From Taibaiella sp. (GTDB lineage Bacteria > Bacteroidota > Bacteroidia > Chitinophagales > Chitinophagaceae): a DNA stretch of 64,000 nt. Below the pieces are notes generated by a model. It did not search any database and was not told the DNA's origin. It worked only from the letters and a program-made list of their open reading frames with translations. Positions 23,407 through 31,321 of the stretch are shown one piece after another. The translations under genes were made by a program, and so were the position numbers. Each line of letters begins with the position of its first letter. Position 1 is the stretch's first letter. Location: the NCBI GenBank assembly GCA_019638495.1, contig JAHBTQ010000002.1:248001-312000 (forward strand), given 5' to 3'.

Positions 23407-24429
23407 TCAGGATGCTTGCAACCACTCAAGCATTTTGGTCACCCCGGCTTCCTTGCTTACTTGCGGCTTCCAGCCAGCCATCTTGCTTATCTTGTCAATG
23501 TTGGCCACAAAAACTTTCTGATCGCTTTCTCGCGGTGGCAATTGCGTGTAGTTCATTTTGATGCCCAGGAAAGATTCAAGCATATGAAACAGCTCCAGCA
23601 ACGAGAGACTGTTCTCCATACTGCCGCCTACGTTGTATGCTTGTCCTTTCAGCGTGTCTGCGAGTTCTATGCAGGATGCATAGAGCCTCACAGCATCATC
23701 TACATGCAGCACATCACGCACCTGCTTGCCGTTGCCTGAGATAGTGAATGCTTCTCTACCAGGGTTAGCCTTGATCTCCAAAGCTTGCTGGCAAAACCAA
23801 CCGATCCAGCCCTGGTCGTAAGTTGCAAATTGGCGACCACCATAGATGGTCGAATGGCGGAACACAATACCCTTGATTCCGAAGAGCCTGGAAAAATCGA
23901 GGATATATTGGTCAGCGCTTCCTTTTGAGCAACCGTAGGGGGAATGAAAGTTCAATCGTTCGTTCTCGTCAAATCCCCTTGGCATGTCAGGTACCTGGTA
24001 GCGGGTAGTCGTTTCTTCAAAGTGGTATTGCTCCAGGTCGCCATATACCTTGTTAGTTGATGAATAGACGATGGTGCAGTCCTTGTTATATTTTCTGATA
24101 GCCTCGAGCATATTGAGCGTGCCCAGTGCATTTATCTCAAAGTCAAGACGGGGGTTTGCTATGGAGGTTGTCATAGCCACCTGGCCCGCAAGGTGGAAAA
24201 CAGCGTCGGGCATCACCTGCTGGAACACCGATTCTACATCATTCTGGATTCGGACATCGCCCTTGAAGAACTCAACCGGGAATATGGACTGCAGCCAAGC
24301 CAGGTTCTTTTCGCTACCTACACGGCTCAGGTTGTCCATGACGCAAATTCTATATCCTTTGTCGCGAAGGTGATAAGCTATGTTGCTGCCGAGGAAGCCA
24401 CAGCCCCCGGATATCAGTACTGTCTTCAT
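23407..24429 (-). CDS. CDP-tyvelose (CDP-paratose 2-) epimerase-like SDR
   Basis: 340 residues of extended short-chain dehydrogenase. NAD binding: LISGGCGFLGSNIAYHL. Catalytic pieces: VYSSTNKVYGDLEQY and SPYGCSKGSADQY (YxxxK). The blocks PRGFDENERLNFHSPYG and YDQGWIGWFCQQALE match the CDP-paratose 2-epimerase family (RfbE), which makes CDP-tyvelose for O-antigens. It is third in a minus-strand operon with ATGA start/stop overlaps. The earlier pathway enzymes (RfbF, RfbG, RfbH) are not in the window. Confidence 0.88.
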   Translation of the reverse strand: MKTVLISGGCGFLGSNIAYHLRDKGYRICVMDNLSRVGSEKNLAWLQSIFPVEFFKGDVRIQNDVESVFQQVMPDAVFHLAGQVAMTTSIANPRLDFEINALGTLNMLEAIRKYNKDCTIVYSSTNKVYGDLEQYHFEETTTRYQVPDMPRGFDENERLNFHSPYGCSKGSADQYILDFSRLFGIKGIVFRHSTIYGGRQFATYDQGWIGWFCQQALEIKANPGREAFTISGNGKQVRDVLHVDDAVRLYASCIELADTLKGQAYNVGGSMENSLSLLELFHMLESFLGIKMNYTQLPPRESDQKVFVANIDKISKMAGWKPQVSKEAGVTKMLEWLQAS

Positions 24430-25319
24430 AAATTCTCTGTCAGTCTCTTTTTTTCAATGTTAATTGTATATCGAAGCCCTTCTTCGAGATCTGTGCGCGG
24501 TAGCCAACCGAGTGCCTTCATGGCAGAGATGTCTACGCTGGACTCCATGATCTCATTTGGACGGAAGGGCAGCGCCCCGAAATTGAGTTTAGTGACTTCA
24601 TTTCCACACCACTCTTTCAGTTTAAATACCAGTTCCTTTATAGACAGCGTCTGCTGAGAGGCGATAAAGAATTCGTAAAAGCCGGATTGGGACTCGAAGT
24701 TGTGCTGCAATACTGTGTTGAATGCTTCTACAACATCGTCAATGAAAATGAAGTTGCGTTTTTGAGTGCCCGGAGTAAATTGGATCTCAGGTTTATTGTT
24801 GAGCAGTTCGTTGATCACAAACGAGACAAATTTTGTTTTGTCGTCAAACGGACCATAGAAATGTTCAAGCACCATGTTGACGCAGATCGTTTCAGCACTA
24901 AAAGTTCTGAACCATTCTTTGAATTGCTTCTTTGAAAGGCTATAGTGATTGATGCCTTTATCCAGAAAAGTATCTGTATTGATAAACATCTTAAGCCCGT
25001 GGTGGCTTGCTGCCTGCATGAGCTTGAGGGGTAGAATCAGGTTGGCCTCTATAACCTGTATGGGAGGCACAGACTTGCGTCCGTAGTCAGTGGCACAGTG
25101 AATGATTATTTCAGGTTTGAAACGTTCGATGATGTCATTCACATTATCGCCTTCCAAAACGAAGTTGGTAAACTGCGCACTAAGTGCGGTTATTTTGGAG
25201 AGGTTTGACGATGGTCTGGTGAGTATAGCAACATCGTTTTCCGAGACAATTCGGCTAAGAATATTACTGCCCAGGAATCCTGTAGCGCCGGTAACCAATA
25301 TTTTATGCCGAGTACTCAT
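24426..25319 (-). CDS. SDR sugar-nucleotide reductase (CDP-abequose/paratose synthase-like)
   Basis: 297 residues from the ATG at 25319, chosen over the ATG at 25340 because its ATGA overlaps the upstream gene's stop. ILVTGATGFLGSNILSR is the NAD(P)-binding motif. FINTDTFLDKGINHYSLSKK contains the YxxxK catalytic pair and is typical of the RfbJ/RfbS-like subgroup that reduces 4-keto-3,6-dideoxyhexoses. With the tyvelose-type epimerase this fits a dideoxyhexose pathway, but the exact sugar is inferred. Confidence 0.8.
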   Translation of the reverse strand: MSTRHKILVTGATGFLGSNILSRIVSENDVAILTRPSSNLSKITALSAQFTNFVLEGDNVNDIIERFKPEIIIHCATDYGRKSVPPIQVIEANLILPLKLMQAASHHGLKMFINTDTFLDKGINHYSLSKKQFKEWFRTFSAETICVNMVLEHFYGPFDDKTKFVSFVINELLNNKPEIQFTPGTQKRNFIFIDDVVEAFNTVLQHNFESQSGFYEFFIASQQTLSIKELVFKLKEWCGNEVTKLNFGALPFRPNEIMESSVDISAMKALGWLPRTDLEEGLRYTINIEKKRLTENL

Positions 25320-26212
25320 CACTTCATGAAAAGGCTGCACATAAATAAGAAATCTGTTCTAATGTGGCGCATATCGGCAAGCATATTTTTGAAAACGCCC
25401 TTGTAGCGGTAGTTACGTATCCAGGTTATAGCCTTTAGTTTAGGTAAATAGCCGGGGAGATAGTTTTTTACAAAGTGGTATTTTGCCCAGTCATAGTGAA
25501 GTTTTAGCCCCGCTGATTTGTTCTCCATAACGGTAATGGACGATGGGTGGCTCCTGAAGAGGGCCAGGTGGTCGGGCAACACCTTAATGTATGGATATTT
25601 GGCAGAGGTGATCAGGAAGGTGAGCACATCTGGCCCGGCGCCTGTACGGTTGAAGTCTATACCATCAGCATTGGGAATAACATCCAGGATGCAGCCACGA
25701 AGATCCTCAGTGCGGAACAAAGCGCAGGAAGGAGATACAGGCAGGCCATTCTTGTTTTTGAATAGAATCTGATCGTAATACCTTTCTTTCTGAACTTTTC
25801 CTTGCATACCAAAGTTGCTGGAGTAGTAGACGCCCTGGTCTGAAAACTCCTCTACACCACACATTACAAAGGCAACATCGTCCTCAAATGCAGCGACACA
25901 CTTTTCTACAAAGGTATCTTTCACCAGGTCGTCAGACCATAAGATCAATGCATACTTTCCCGTGGCGTGTGCCATTACTCTTTGCCAGTTCCTTACTGCG
26001 CCAAGGTTTGAGTCATTGCGGAATATCTTTAAGCGGACATCCTTTGCTGCAAGGCTTTCTAAAAGCGGCCAACTGTCGTCGGTGCTGCAGTTGTCGTTCA
26101 CAATCACTTCCACATTGTGGTATGATTGCGCCAATGCGCTACTGATGGTTTCCTCAATAAGGTCGGCACGGTTGTATGAAGGGATACAAATGCTGACTAA
26201 AGGTTGGCTCAT
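25319..26212 (-). CDS. GT-A family 2 glycosyltransferase
   Basis: 297 residues. VSICIPSYNRADLIEETISS begins the GT2 fold; NDNCSTDDSW and KYALILWSDDLV supply the DxD-like acidic site. Inverting transferase using a nucleotide sugar, cytoplasmic or membrane-associated. First gene of the dideoxyhexose operon, so it may add that sugar to a surface polysaccharide. The stop overlaps the next gene's start (ATGA). A TACCTTTG box lies 78 nt upstream. Confidence 0.9.
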   Translation of the reverse strand: MSQPLVSICIPSYNRADLIEETISSALAQSYHNVEVIVNDNCSTDDSWPLLESLAAKDVRLKIFRNDSNLGAVRNWQRVMAHATGKYALILWSDDLVKDTFVEKCVAAFEDDVAFVMCGVEEFSDQGVYYSSNFGMQGKVQKERYYDQILFKNKNGLPVSPSCALFRTEDLRGCILDVIPNADGIDFNRTGAGPDVLTFLITSAKYPYIKVLPDHLALFRSHPSSITVMENKSAGLKLHYDWAKYHFVKNYLPGYLPKLKAITWIRNYRYKGVFKNMLADMRHIRTDFLFMCSLFMK

Positions 26213-26289
26213 GATACTTTTAGGTCATGCCCGATTTGTTTCTATTTGCCGGGCAATGACAGGCGATTCCCACATGGGCGGGACGCCTC

Positions 26290-26297
26290 CAAAGGTA
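26290..26297 (-). promoter_or_regulatory. -7 box TACCTTTG for the dideoxyhexose operon
   Basis: The reverse complement of CAAAGGTA matches TAnnTTTG and lies 78 nt upstream of the glycosyltransferase start. Confidence 0.5.
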
Positions 26298-26331
26298 AAT
26301 TAATGAGTCGATTTTTGTAGCTGATCGCAGG

Positions 26332-26847
26332 CTAATGTGCTGTATCTCTTTCTTTTTTCAATTTGTGCTTTTGAATGAGCAGGCCTGCACCGGCCCCTAA
26401 TGCGGCCCCCACGCCTGCTCCTATGGCCGCGTTTTCGCGTTTGAAATGGGGGTCCTTGTTAGAGAGCGCGCCTCCTATAGCCCCTACGCCCGCTCCTACA
26501 CCTGCCCCTATTGCTGCGCTTTTCGCTTTCTTTCGATTGTCAGCTTTTCTTTGGGCCTCATAGTCTGCGTAAGTAGGGCCAGAAGGGGCTGCTGCCGGAG
26601 TTGCTGCTGGTTCGGAGGTATTGCCGGTGTAGGTGTTGGCGTGTTCATGCTCGTATGACGCGCCATTTGAGCCTCCCGATTGCCTCCCCGACCCTGAAGA
26701 GACTGCGTTCATAGAGTCTACTATATGCTGTCTCAAAAGTGCTTGCGATATAGAGTCTATAGCTCTTTGTTTGTCTGCGTCTGCAGTGCGGTTGCCACAT
26801 GAGGCACAAAAGAGTGCAATTGCGGCGAAAATCATTCTCTTTTTCAT
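26332..26847 (-). CDS. Glycine-zipper lipoprotein
   Basis: 171 residues. The lipoprotein signal is MKKRMIFAAIALFCASC, with the lipid Cys at residue 17. A Ser/Thr/Gly/Pro-rich linker follows, then two glycine-zipper segments (AAIGAGVGAGVGAIGGAL and AAIGAGVGAALGAGAGLL) flanking NKDPHFKRE. Such zippers pack tightly in membranes or oligomers. A TAATTTTG box (26879-26886, minus) precedes the gene. Likely outer-membrane anchored; precise role unknown. Confidence 0.75.
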   Translation of the reverse strand: MKKRMIFAAIALFCASCGNRTADADKQRAIDSISQALLRQHIVDSMNAVSSGSGRQSGGSNGASYEHEHANTYTGNTSEPAATPAAAPSGPTYADYEAQRKADNRKKAKSAAIGAGVGAGVGAIGGALSNKDPHFKRENAAIGAGVGAALGAGAGLLIQKHKLKKERDTAH

Positions 26848-27027
26848 GTGTAGTAGTTTTTGGGGTAACTATCTACATCAAAATTAGATCAGGGTAAACT
26901 GCAGACTGATGTACATATGTAGGTGATATTTGTAACAATCGCAGGTGTTATGCCCGGCGCCAACTTCGTGCATAGCATAATATTTTCATTGAAGTAACAT
27001 CTTCTTTTATCAACGAAGAAGACAATA

Positions 27028-28371
27028 CTAGTGAATCAGATGTAATGCAAAGTTCAACACAGTGTCTTTTCCTTTCACAATGTCATCAACTCCGGGTGTA
27101 ATAATATAGTCGGGAACTATGCCATTGCCGCGCTTAATGCCGGTAGTGGCGACTGTATAGGTAGATCCGGGGCACTGAAAAATCAGCCTGGTATTGGGGA
27201 GTGTGTATGGCCGCCCGTTATCGTTGCAGGAGAACGATCCGCAGGATTCTTCACCAATCATAGTGCCTATCTTATGATACCTGGCCATTGCGAGGAAGTG
27301 GCCGGTTGATGATCTGCAACCTCCATCCACAAGAAAATACACTCGTCCATCAAACCGATTTTGTGCTATGTCTGTGGGCTTTTTATAATCATCATATCCA
27401 TTTCCCTCCCTGAAGTAAATAAACGGACTTTTCAGAAGATGTGCCAATAGCTCTACAGTTTCTTCGGGGATGCCTCCCAGGTTGCCTCTCAAGTCGATAA
27501 CCAGGTTGGCGATCTTTTGTGTTTTTAGCGTTGCAAAGACACTATCAATAAAATTGTGAAATTCAGGATAAGGCACAGAAAAGGAAGCTATTGTCATAAT
27601 GCCCGTTTTGTCGGCAATACGAAAATCGATTTTCTTCTTCCTGGCACTTTCCAAAACAGGCGGGTAGTCATCGTAGCGCATTGCGGCCAGCCTCGTGGTG
27701 GCAACCGTTTTACTGCCCGGGTTTATATACGATACTGTGTAAGAATCAATGGTAGGGTAGTCGCCGATGCCCGGAAAGAAGCCATACAGGCCATTCTTAG
27801 GCCACACTGCTGCATTCATCCTATTGTAGATAAAGGTTGTATTGCGGCCTTCCTGCGTCATTCTTGCCATGAAATTCTTTGTGATCTCAGTAGTCGCGAT
27901 GCCGTTTACCGATACCAATTCTGCACCGGGCTTAATGGTGGTATCGGCCGTGAAGTTATCAGTTATATATGCTTTCCTGGCTGTGAAATATGCCCTTACG
28001 GGAGGCGCGGTGCAGTATTCATTTATGTGGTCCAGCAGGTATTGTGACGGCAAGAGCTTGGTATGGGAACAGTGAACCATGCCAATGACAGGCAGTAGAA
28101 AGAATTGAAACTCCCTTTCGGTCATTTCACGATCTATTAGCAAGTATAGGCTATCCAGAAACTTATTAAATCGAATTTTTGAGGTGTATTCATATAGCCT
28201 GGGATGCTTATGCGCTAGTGTGTCACGCAGAAATCGAAAGTCAGTTCTTAACTGCGCTACTGTGTACTTTCTATCAAAGTTGTACTGCGAAACTTCATTT
28301 GTTTTTTCTGCGATTTGTGGTTTTGCGGTATTGCAGAGGAGTAGGAAAAGGAAAGCACACGTATATCTCAT
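27028..28371 (-). CDS. S41 family (C-terminal processing-like) peptidase
   Basis: 447 residues with a signal peptide (MRYTCAFLFLLLCNTAKPQ). The S41 core is at residues ~275-420: NLVIDLRGNLGGIPEETVE, YFLVDGGCRSSTGHFLAMAR (likely nucleophile serine) and GTMIGEESCGSF. The N-terminal 150 residues resemble the helical cap of Tsp/Tri-type peptidases. Serine/lysine-dyad peptidase of the periplasm or outer membrane, cleaving C-termini. Substrate unknown; the lysine of the dyad is not obvious by eye. Confidence 0.85.
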   Translation of the reverse strand: MRYTCAFLFLLLCNTAKPQIAEKTNEVSQYNFDRKYTVAQLRTDFRFLRDTLAHKHPRLYEYTSKIRFNKFLDSLYLLIDREMTEREFQFFLLPVIGMVHCSHTKLLPSQYLLDHINEYCTAPPVRAYFTARKAYITDNFTADTTIKPGAELVSVNGIATTEITKNFMARMTQEGRNTTFIYNRMNAAVWPKNGLYGFFPGIGDYPTIDSYTVSYINPGSKTVATTRLAAMRYDDYPPVLESARKKKIDFRIADKTGIMTIASFSVPYPEFHNFIDSVFATLKTQKIANLVIDLRGNLGGIPEETVELLAHLLKSPFIYFREGNGYDDYKKPTDIAQNRFDGRVYFLVDGGCRSSTGHFLAMARYHKIGTMIGEESCGSFSCNDNGRPYTLPNTRLIFQCPGSTYTVATTGIKRGNGIVPDYIITPGVDDIVKGKDTVLNFALHLIH

Positions 28372-28694
28372 TAACTTGTTTTTGTTGATCAGGCGGTTAT
28401 TGCTTTTGATAGGACGGGTATTCAGGCAAAGGTGTTAGAATTTTGCCGTTCGTGAATTTCCATGCTGCTAAATATTAGAGCGAGGAACAGAGCGAGAAAG
28501 AGGTAAAATAAGAGCGGGAGGGCATCGCTCTTCGCTCGCCGCTCCCGCTCTTATTTTTTGTGCCCCTAACTGACAAAACTTCGAACCAAATCAGACAATT
28601 TTTTCAGGAAATTTATCATCTCAGAAAATATACAGCTAAGACAACATGACAAATTATAAGTGGACAATTGGACATTCAGTAGAATAAATAGCAT
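28372..28694. other. Gap holding the left direct repeat of the metal island
   Basis: Apart from the repeat at 28475-28566 I see no gene. The last 130 bp before the P-type ATPase stop are A/T-rich and featureless. Confidence 0.6.
28475..28566. repeat. ~92-bp direct repeat, left end of metal island
   Basis: Matches 34387-34477 with about four differences, same orientation. It holds AGAGCGAGGAACAGAGCGAG and a long GAGCGGGAG/CTCCCGCTC hairpin, and ends TTTTTTGTGCCCC, whose last six bases equal the 3' edge of tRNA-Leu at the other copy. Candidate attachment or recombination site. Confidence 0.85.
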
Positions 28695-30668
28695 TTATTT
28701 AAACGCCATTCGTTGGATGCGTATTGCATTTAGAATGGCGAGAAACGCCACTCCAACATCTGCAAAAACCGCCTCCCACATAGTCGCTATTCCCCATGCT
28801 CCAAGTATCATAACGATTGCTTTAACTCCAAAAGCTAAAGCGATGTTTTGCCAAACTACTTTTTTTGTCGCCTTTCCAATTTTGATAGCTGTAGCTATTT
28901 TTGAGGGCTGATCCGTTTGTATAATAACATCTGCCGTCTCAATTGCGGCATCGCTGCCAAGTCCCCCCATTGCAATCCCTACATGACTTAATGCGAGTAC
29001 GGGAGCATCATTAATACCATCGCCTACAAATGCAACCTTTCGTCCTTTTTCCCTTATTATTTCTTCTACCTTTTCTACTTTCTGTTCAGGTAATAAATCT
29101 CCAAATGCATGTGCGATACCTATATCCTTTGCTACCTTTTCAGCAACCGCAGATTTGTCACCCGATAACATGATTGTATATTCTATGCCTAAATTACGTA
29201 ATGAGCTTATTGCTTCTTTGGCATCATCCTTTATCTCATCTGCAATGGTAAAAAAGCCAGCATATTTTTTATCTATTGACACTAACACTACAGTTTCCGT
29301 AATATCTTCAACAGACTTGTCAAATTCGATATTGAATTTTTTCAGCAGTTTCAGATTTCCAACTAATACGTCTCTGCCGTCCACTACGCCTTTTAATCCA
29401 TGCCCGGCAATTTCCTCCACATGCGTTACATTCCGGCTTTTATATGATACATTTTTGCTGTCTGCGTAGTCTCTGACGGCTGTAGCAGTTGGGTGTGTAC
29501 TTTTCGTTTCTATTGCAGCGGCAACACCTGTAAGCTCATCTTCCCCAATAATGTTCGTTGTAATACTCTGCACTTTGAATACCCCCTTTGTCAGCGTACC
29601 CGTTTTATCCATTACTACGGTATTTATCTCTGTCATTAAATCAAGATAACTTGATCCTTTGAACAAAATCCCGTTTCGTGAAGCTGCTCCAATGCCTCCA
29701 AAATATCCAAGAGGTATAGAAACAACCAATGCACAAGGACATGATATGACGAGGAAAATAAGTGCTCGATATAACCATTCGCTAAAAACATAGTTTTCTT
29801 TAAAAAAGTATGGTAAAAATGTGAGAAACAGCGCAAGTAATACTACAATTGGAGTGTAGAAACGTGCAAATTTTCGAATGAACAGTTCTGTAGGTGCTTT
29901 ACGTCCTGATGCATGTTCAACCAAATATAGGATGCGGGAAATAGAACTGTCAGAGAACTTTTTACTCACCTCAATATCGACGACCTTATCTATGTTGATC
30001 ATTCCTGCCAAAACTGTTTCTCCTTTCCTGTATGTTTTAGGTCGGCTTTCTCCAGTTAGCGCCGAAGTATTAAAGGAGCTTGCTTCGCTGACAAGCATTC
30101 CATCAAGAGGTACTTTTTCTCCTGGCTTAACCTGTATTTTCTCTCCTATTTGTACCGTATCTGGAGAAATTTGCGCAAAAGTGCCGTTACGCGATACTGT
30201 CGCTGTATCAGGGCGAACGTCAAGCAACGCTTTAATATTTCGTTTTGCTCTGTTTACTGCCATTTCTTGAAATAATTCGCCAACCGAGTAGAACAACATA
30301 ACAGCCACGCCCTCCGGAAATTCTTTGATAGCGAATGCGCCCAACGTTGCAATACTCATTAAAAGAAATTCTGTAAATATTTCGCCTTTTCCTATCAGTT
30401 TTAAAGCTTTGCTTAAAACTGGCAACCCAACAGGTATGTATGCGACTATATACCAAATTGCTCGCAACCATTCGGTAAAAAAAACTGGTTTGGAAAAAAA
30501 GTCGAACAAAAGTCCGGTCATTAGTAAAAGGAAGCTAACGCTTGCCGGACCGTATCTGCTAAAGAAACCGGATTTCGGCTTGTCTTTCACGGTTTTATCA
30601 GTTTGTGCAATATGAGTGCTACAGCACTCGTTCGCTGCCGTATCGCTGTCATTCTTTATTTCACTCAT
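28695..30668 (-). CDS. P1B-type heavy-metal ATPase (Zn/Cd/Pb class)
   Basis: 657 residues. The actuator TGES is in SALTGESRPK, the CPC metal motif is in VISCPCALVVSIPLG, and the phosphorylation site is MDKTGTLTKG. An HP motif (KSTHPTATAV), MLSGDK and VGDGINDAPVLA complete the ATP domain. The last helix reads FADVGVAFLAILNAI, the D/G pair of the P1B-2 group, which exports zinc, cadmium or lead. There is no N-terminal HMA domain; only a CC pair (ANECCSTH). Inner membrane. Last gene of a minus-strand operon. Confidence 0.93.
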   Translation of the reverse strand: MSEIKNDSDTAANECCSTHIAQTDKTVKDKPKSGFFSRYGPASVSFLLLMTGLLFDFFSKPVFFTEWLRAIWYIVAYIPVGLPVLSKALKLIGKGEIFTEFLLMSIATLGAFAIKEFPEGVAVMLFYSVGELFQEMAVNRAKRNIKALLDVRPDTATVSRNGTFAQISPDTVQIGEKIQVKPGEKVPLDGMLVSEASSFNTSALTGESRPKTYRKGETVLAGMINIDKVVDIEVSKKFSDSSISRILYLVEHASGRKAPTELFIRKFARFYTPIVVLLALFLTFLPYFFKENYVFSEWLYRALIFLVISCPCALVVSIPLGYFGGIGAASRNGILFKGSSYLDLMTEINTVVMDKTGTLTKGVFKVQSITTNIIGEDELTGVAAAIETKSTHPTATAVRDYADSKNVSYKSRNVTHVEEIAGHGLKGVVDGRDVLVGNLKLLKKFNIEFDKSVEDITETVVLVSIDKKYAGFFTIADEIKDDAKEAISSLRNLGIEYTIMLSGDKSAVAEKVAKDIGIAHAFGDLLPEQKVEKVEEIIREKGRKVAFVGDGINDAPVLALSHVGIAMGGLGSDAAIETADVIIQTDQPSKIATAIKIGKATKKVVWQNIALAFGVKAIVMILGAWGIATMWEAVFADVGVAFLAILNAIRIQRMAFK

Positions 30669-30680
30669 GGGTTACATTAT

Positions 30681-31301
30681 TTAATTATAGAAAAATGAGA
30701 GTATGCCGGTTCCCACCAATATACTTCCCGTTATTATGCCTGAATTATGTTCAAGTCTATGCCAATTAAGTTTCATCATACCCATATACCCAAGCCTTAC
30801 CCAAATAGCAATGCCACTAATTGTTGTAATGGCATAAACCAAAATAAGTAACATTACCAATGGCCAACCGTAGCTTCCTGCCATAAAAAAATACGCTTCG
30901 ATTTCAAGACATGGTGATAGGAACATAATTATGACCAGAGCTGCTATTATTTTACTGCGAGACTGATGTGTATCTACCTGCCCATGCAAATGGAAATGCT
31001 TATGTATATAGTGCCTGTAAATCAAAACGCTTCCCAAAATTACCATCAATACTGCCGACACAACATGAAAGTATGTTTCCCATTGTTCGTGTGTTTTAAG
31101 TCCGATGACTGCCAACAATAAGCCTATTACTATGGTGCTCATCGCGTGTGCAGCTCCACACCATACGGCTACTTTAGTTACCTGCGCTATATTCCATTGT
31201 TCCTTTCGACCAATGGCAATTATTGGAAGCCAATGATTAGGGATTAGACCATGTAACAAACTCAATAATATTGTCGCAGTAATGATAACTTCTCGTGTCA
31301 T
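30681..31301 (-). CDS. NicO/RcnA-like multi-pass metal membrane protein
   Basis: 206 residues, six hydrophobic helices. A histidine-rich loop (HYIHKHFHLHGQVDTH, about residues 100-116) and the helix motifs LLHGLIPNHWLPI and CGAAHAMSTIVIGLL resemble the nickel/cobalt NicO-RcnA and related LysE-fold exporters. It lies 12 nt before the P-type ATPase in an operon, so metal transport is likely; the metal is not determined. Family call is tentative. Confidence 0.65.
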   Translation of the reverse strand: MTREVIITATILLSLLHGLIPNHWLPIIAIGRKEQWNIAQVTKVAVWCGAAHAMSTIVIGLLLAVIGLKTHEQWETYFHVVSAVLMVILGSVLIYRHYIHKHFHLHGQVDTHQSRSKIIAALVIIMFLSPCLEIEAYFFMAGSYGWPLVMLLILVYAITTISGIAIWVRLGYMGMMKLNWHRLEHNSGIITGSILVGTGILSFFYN

Positions 31302-31321
31302 GGTTAGCGTTGCTTGAATTA

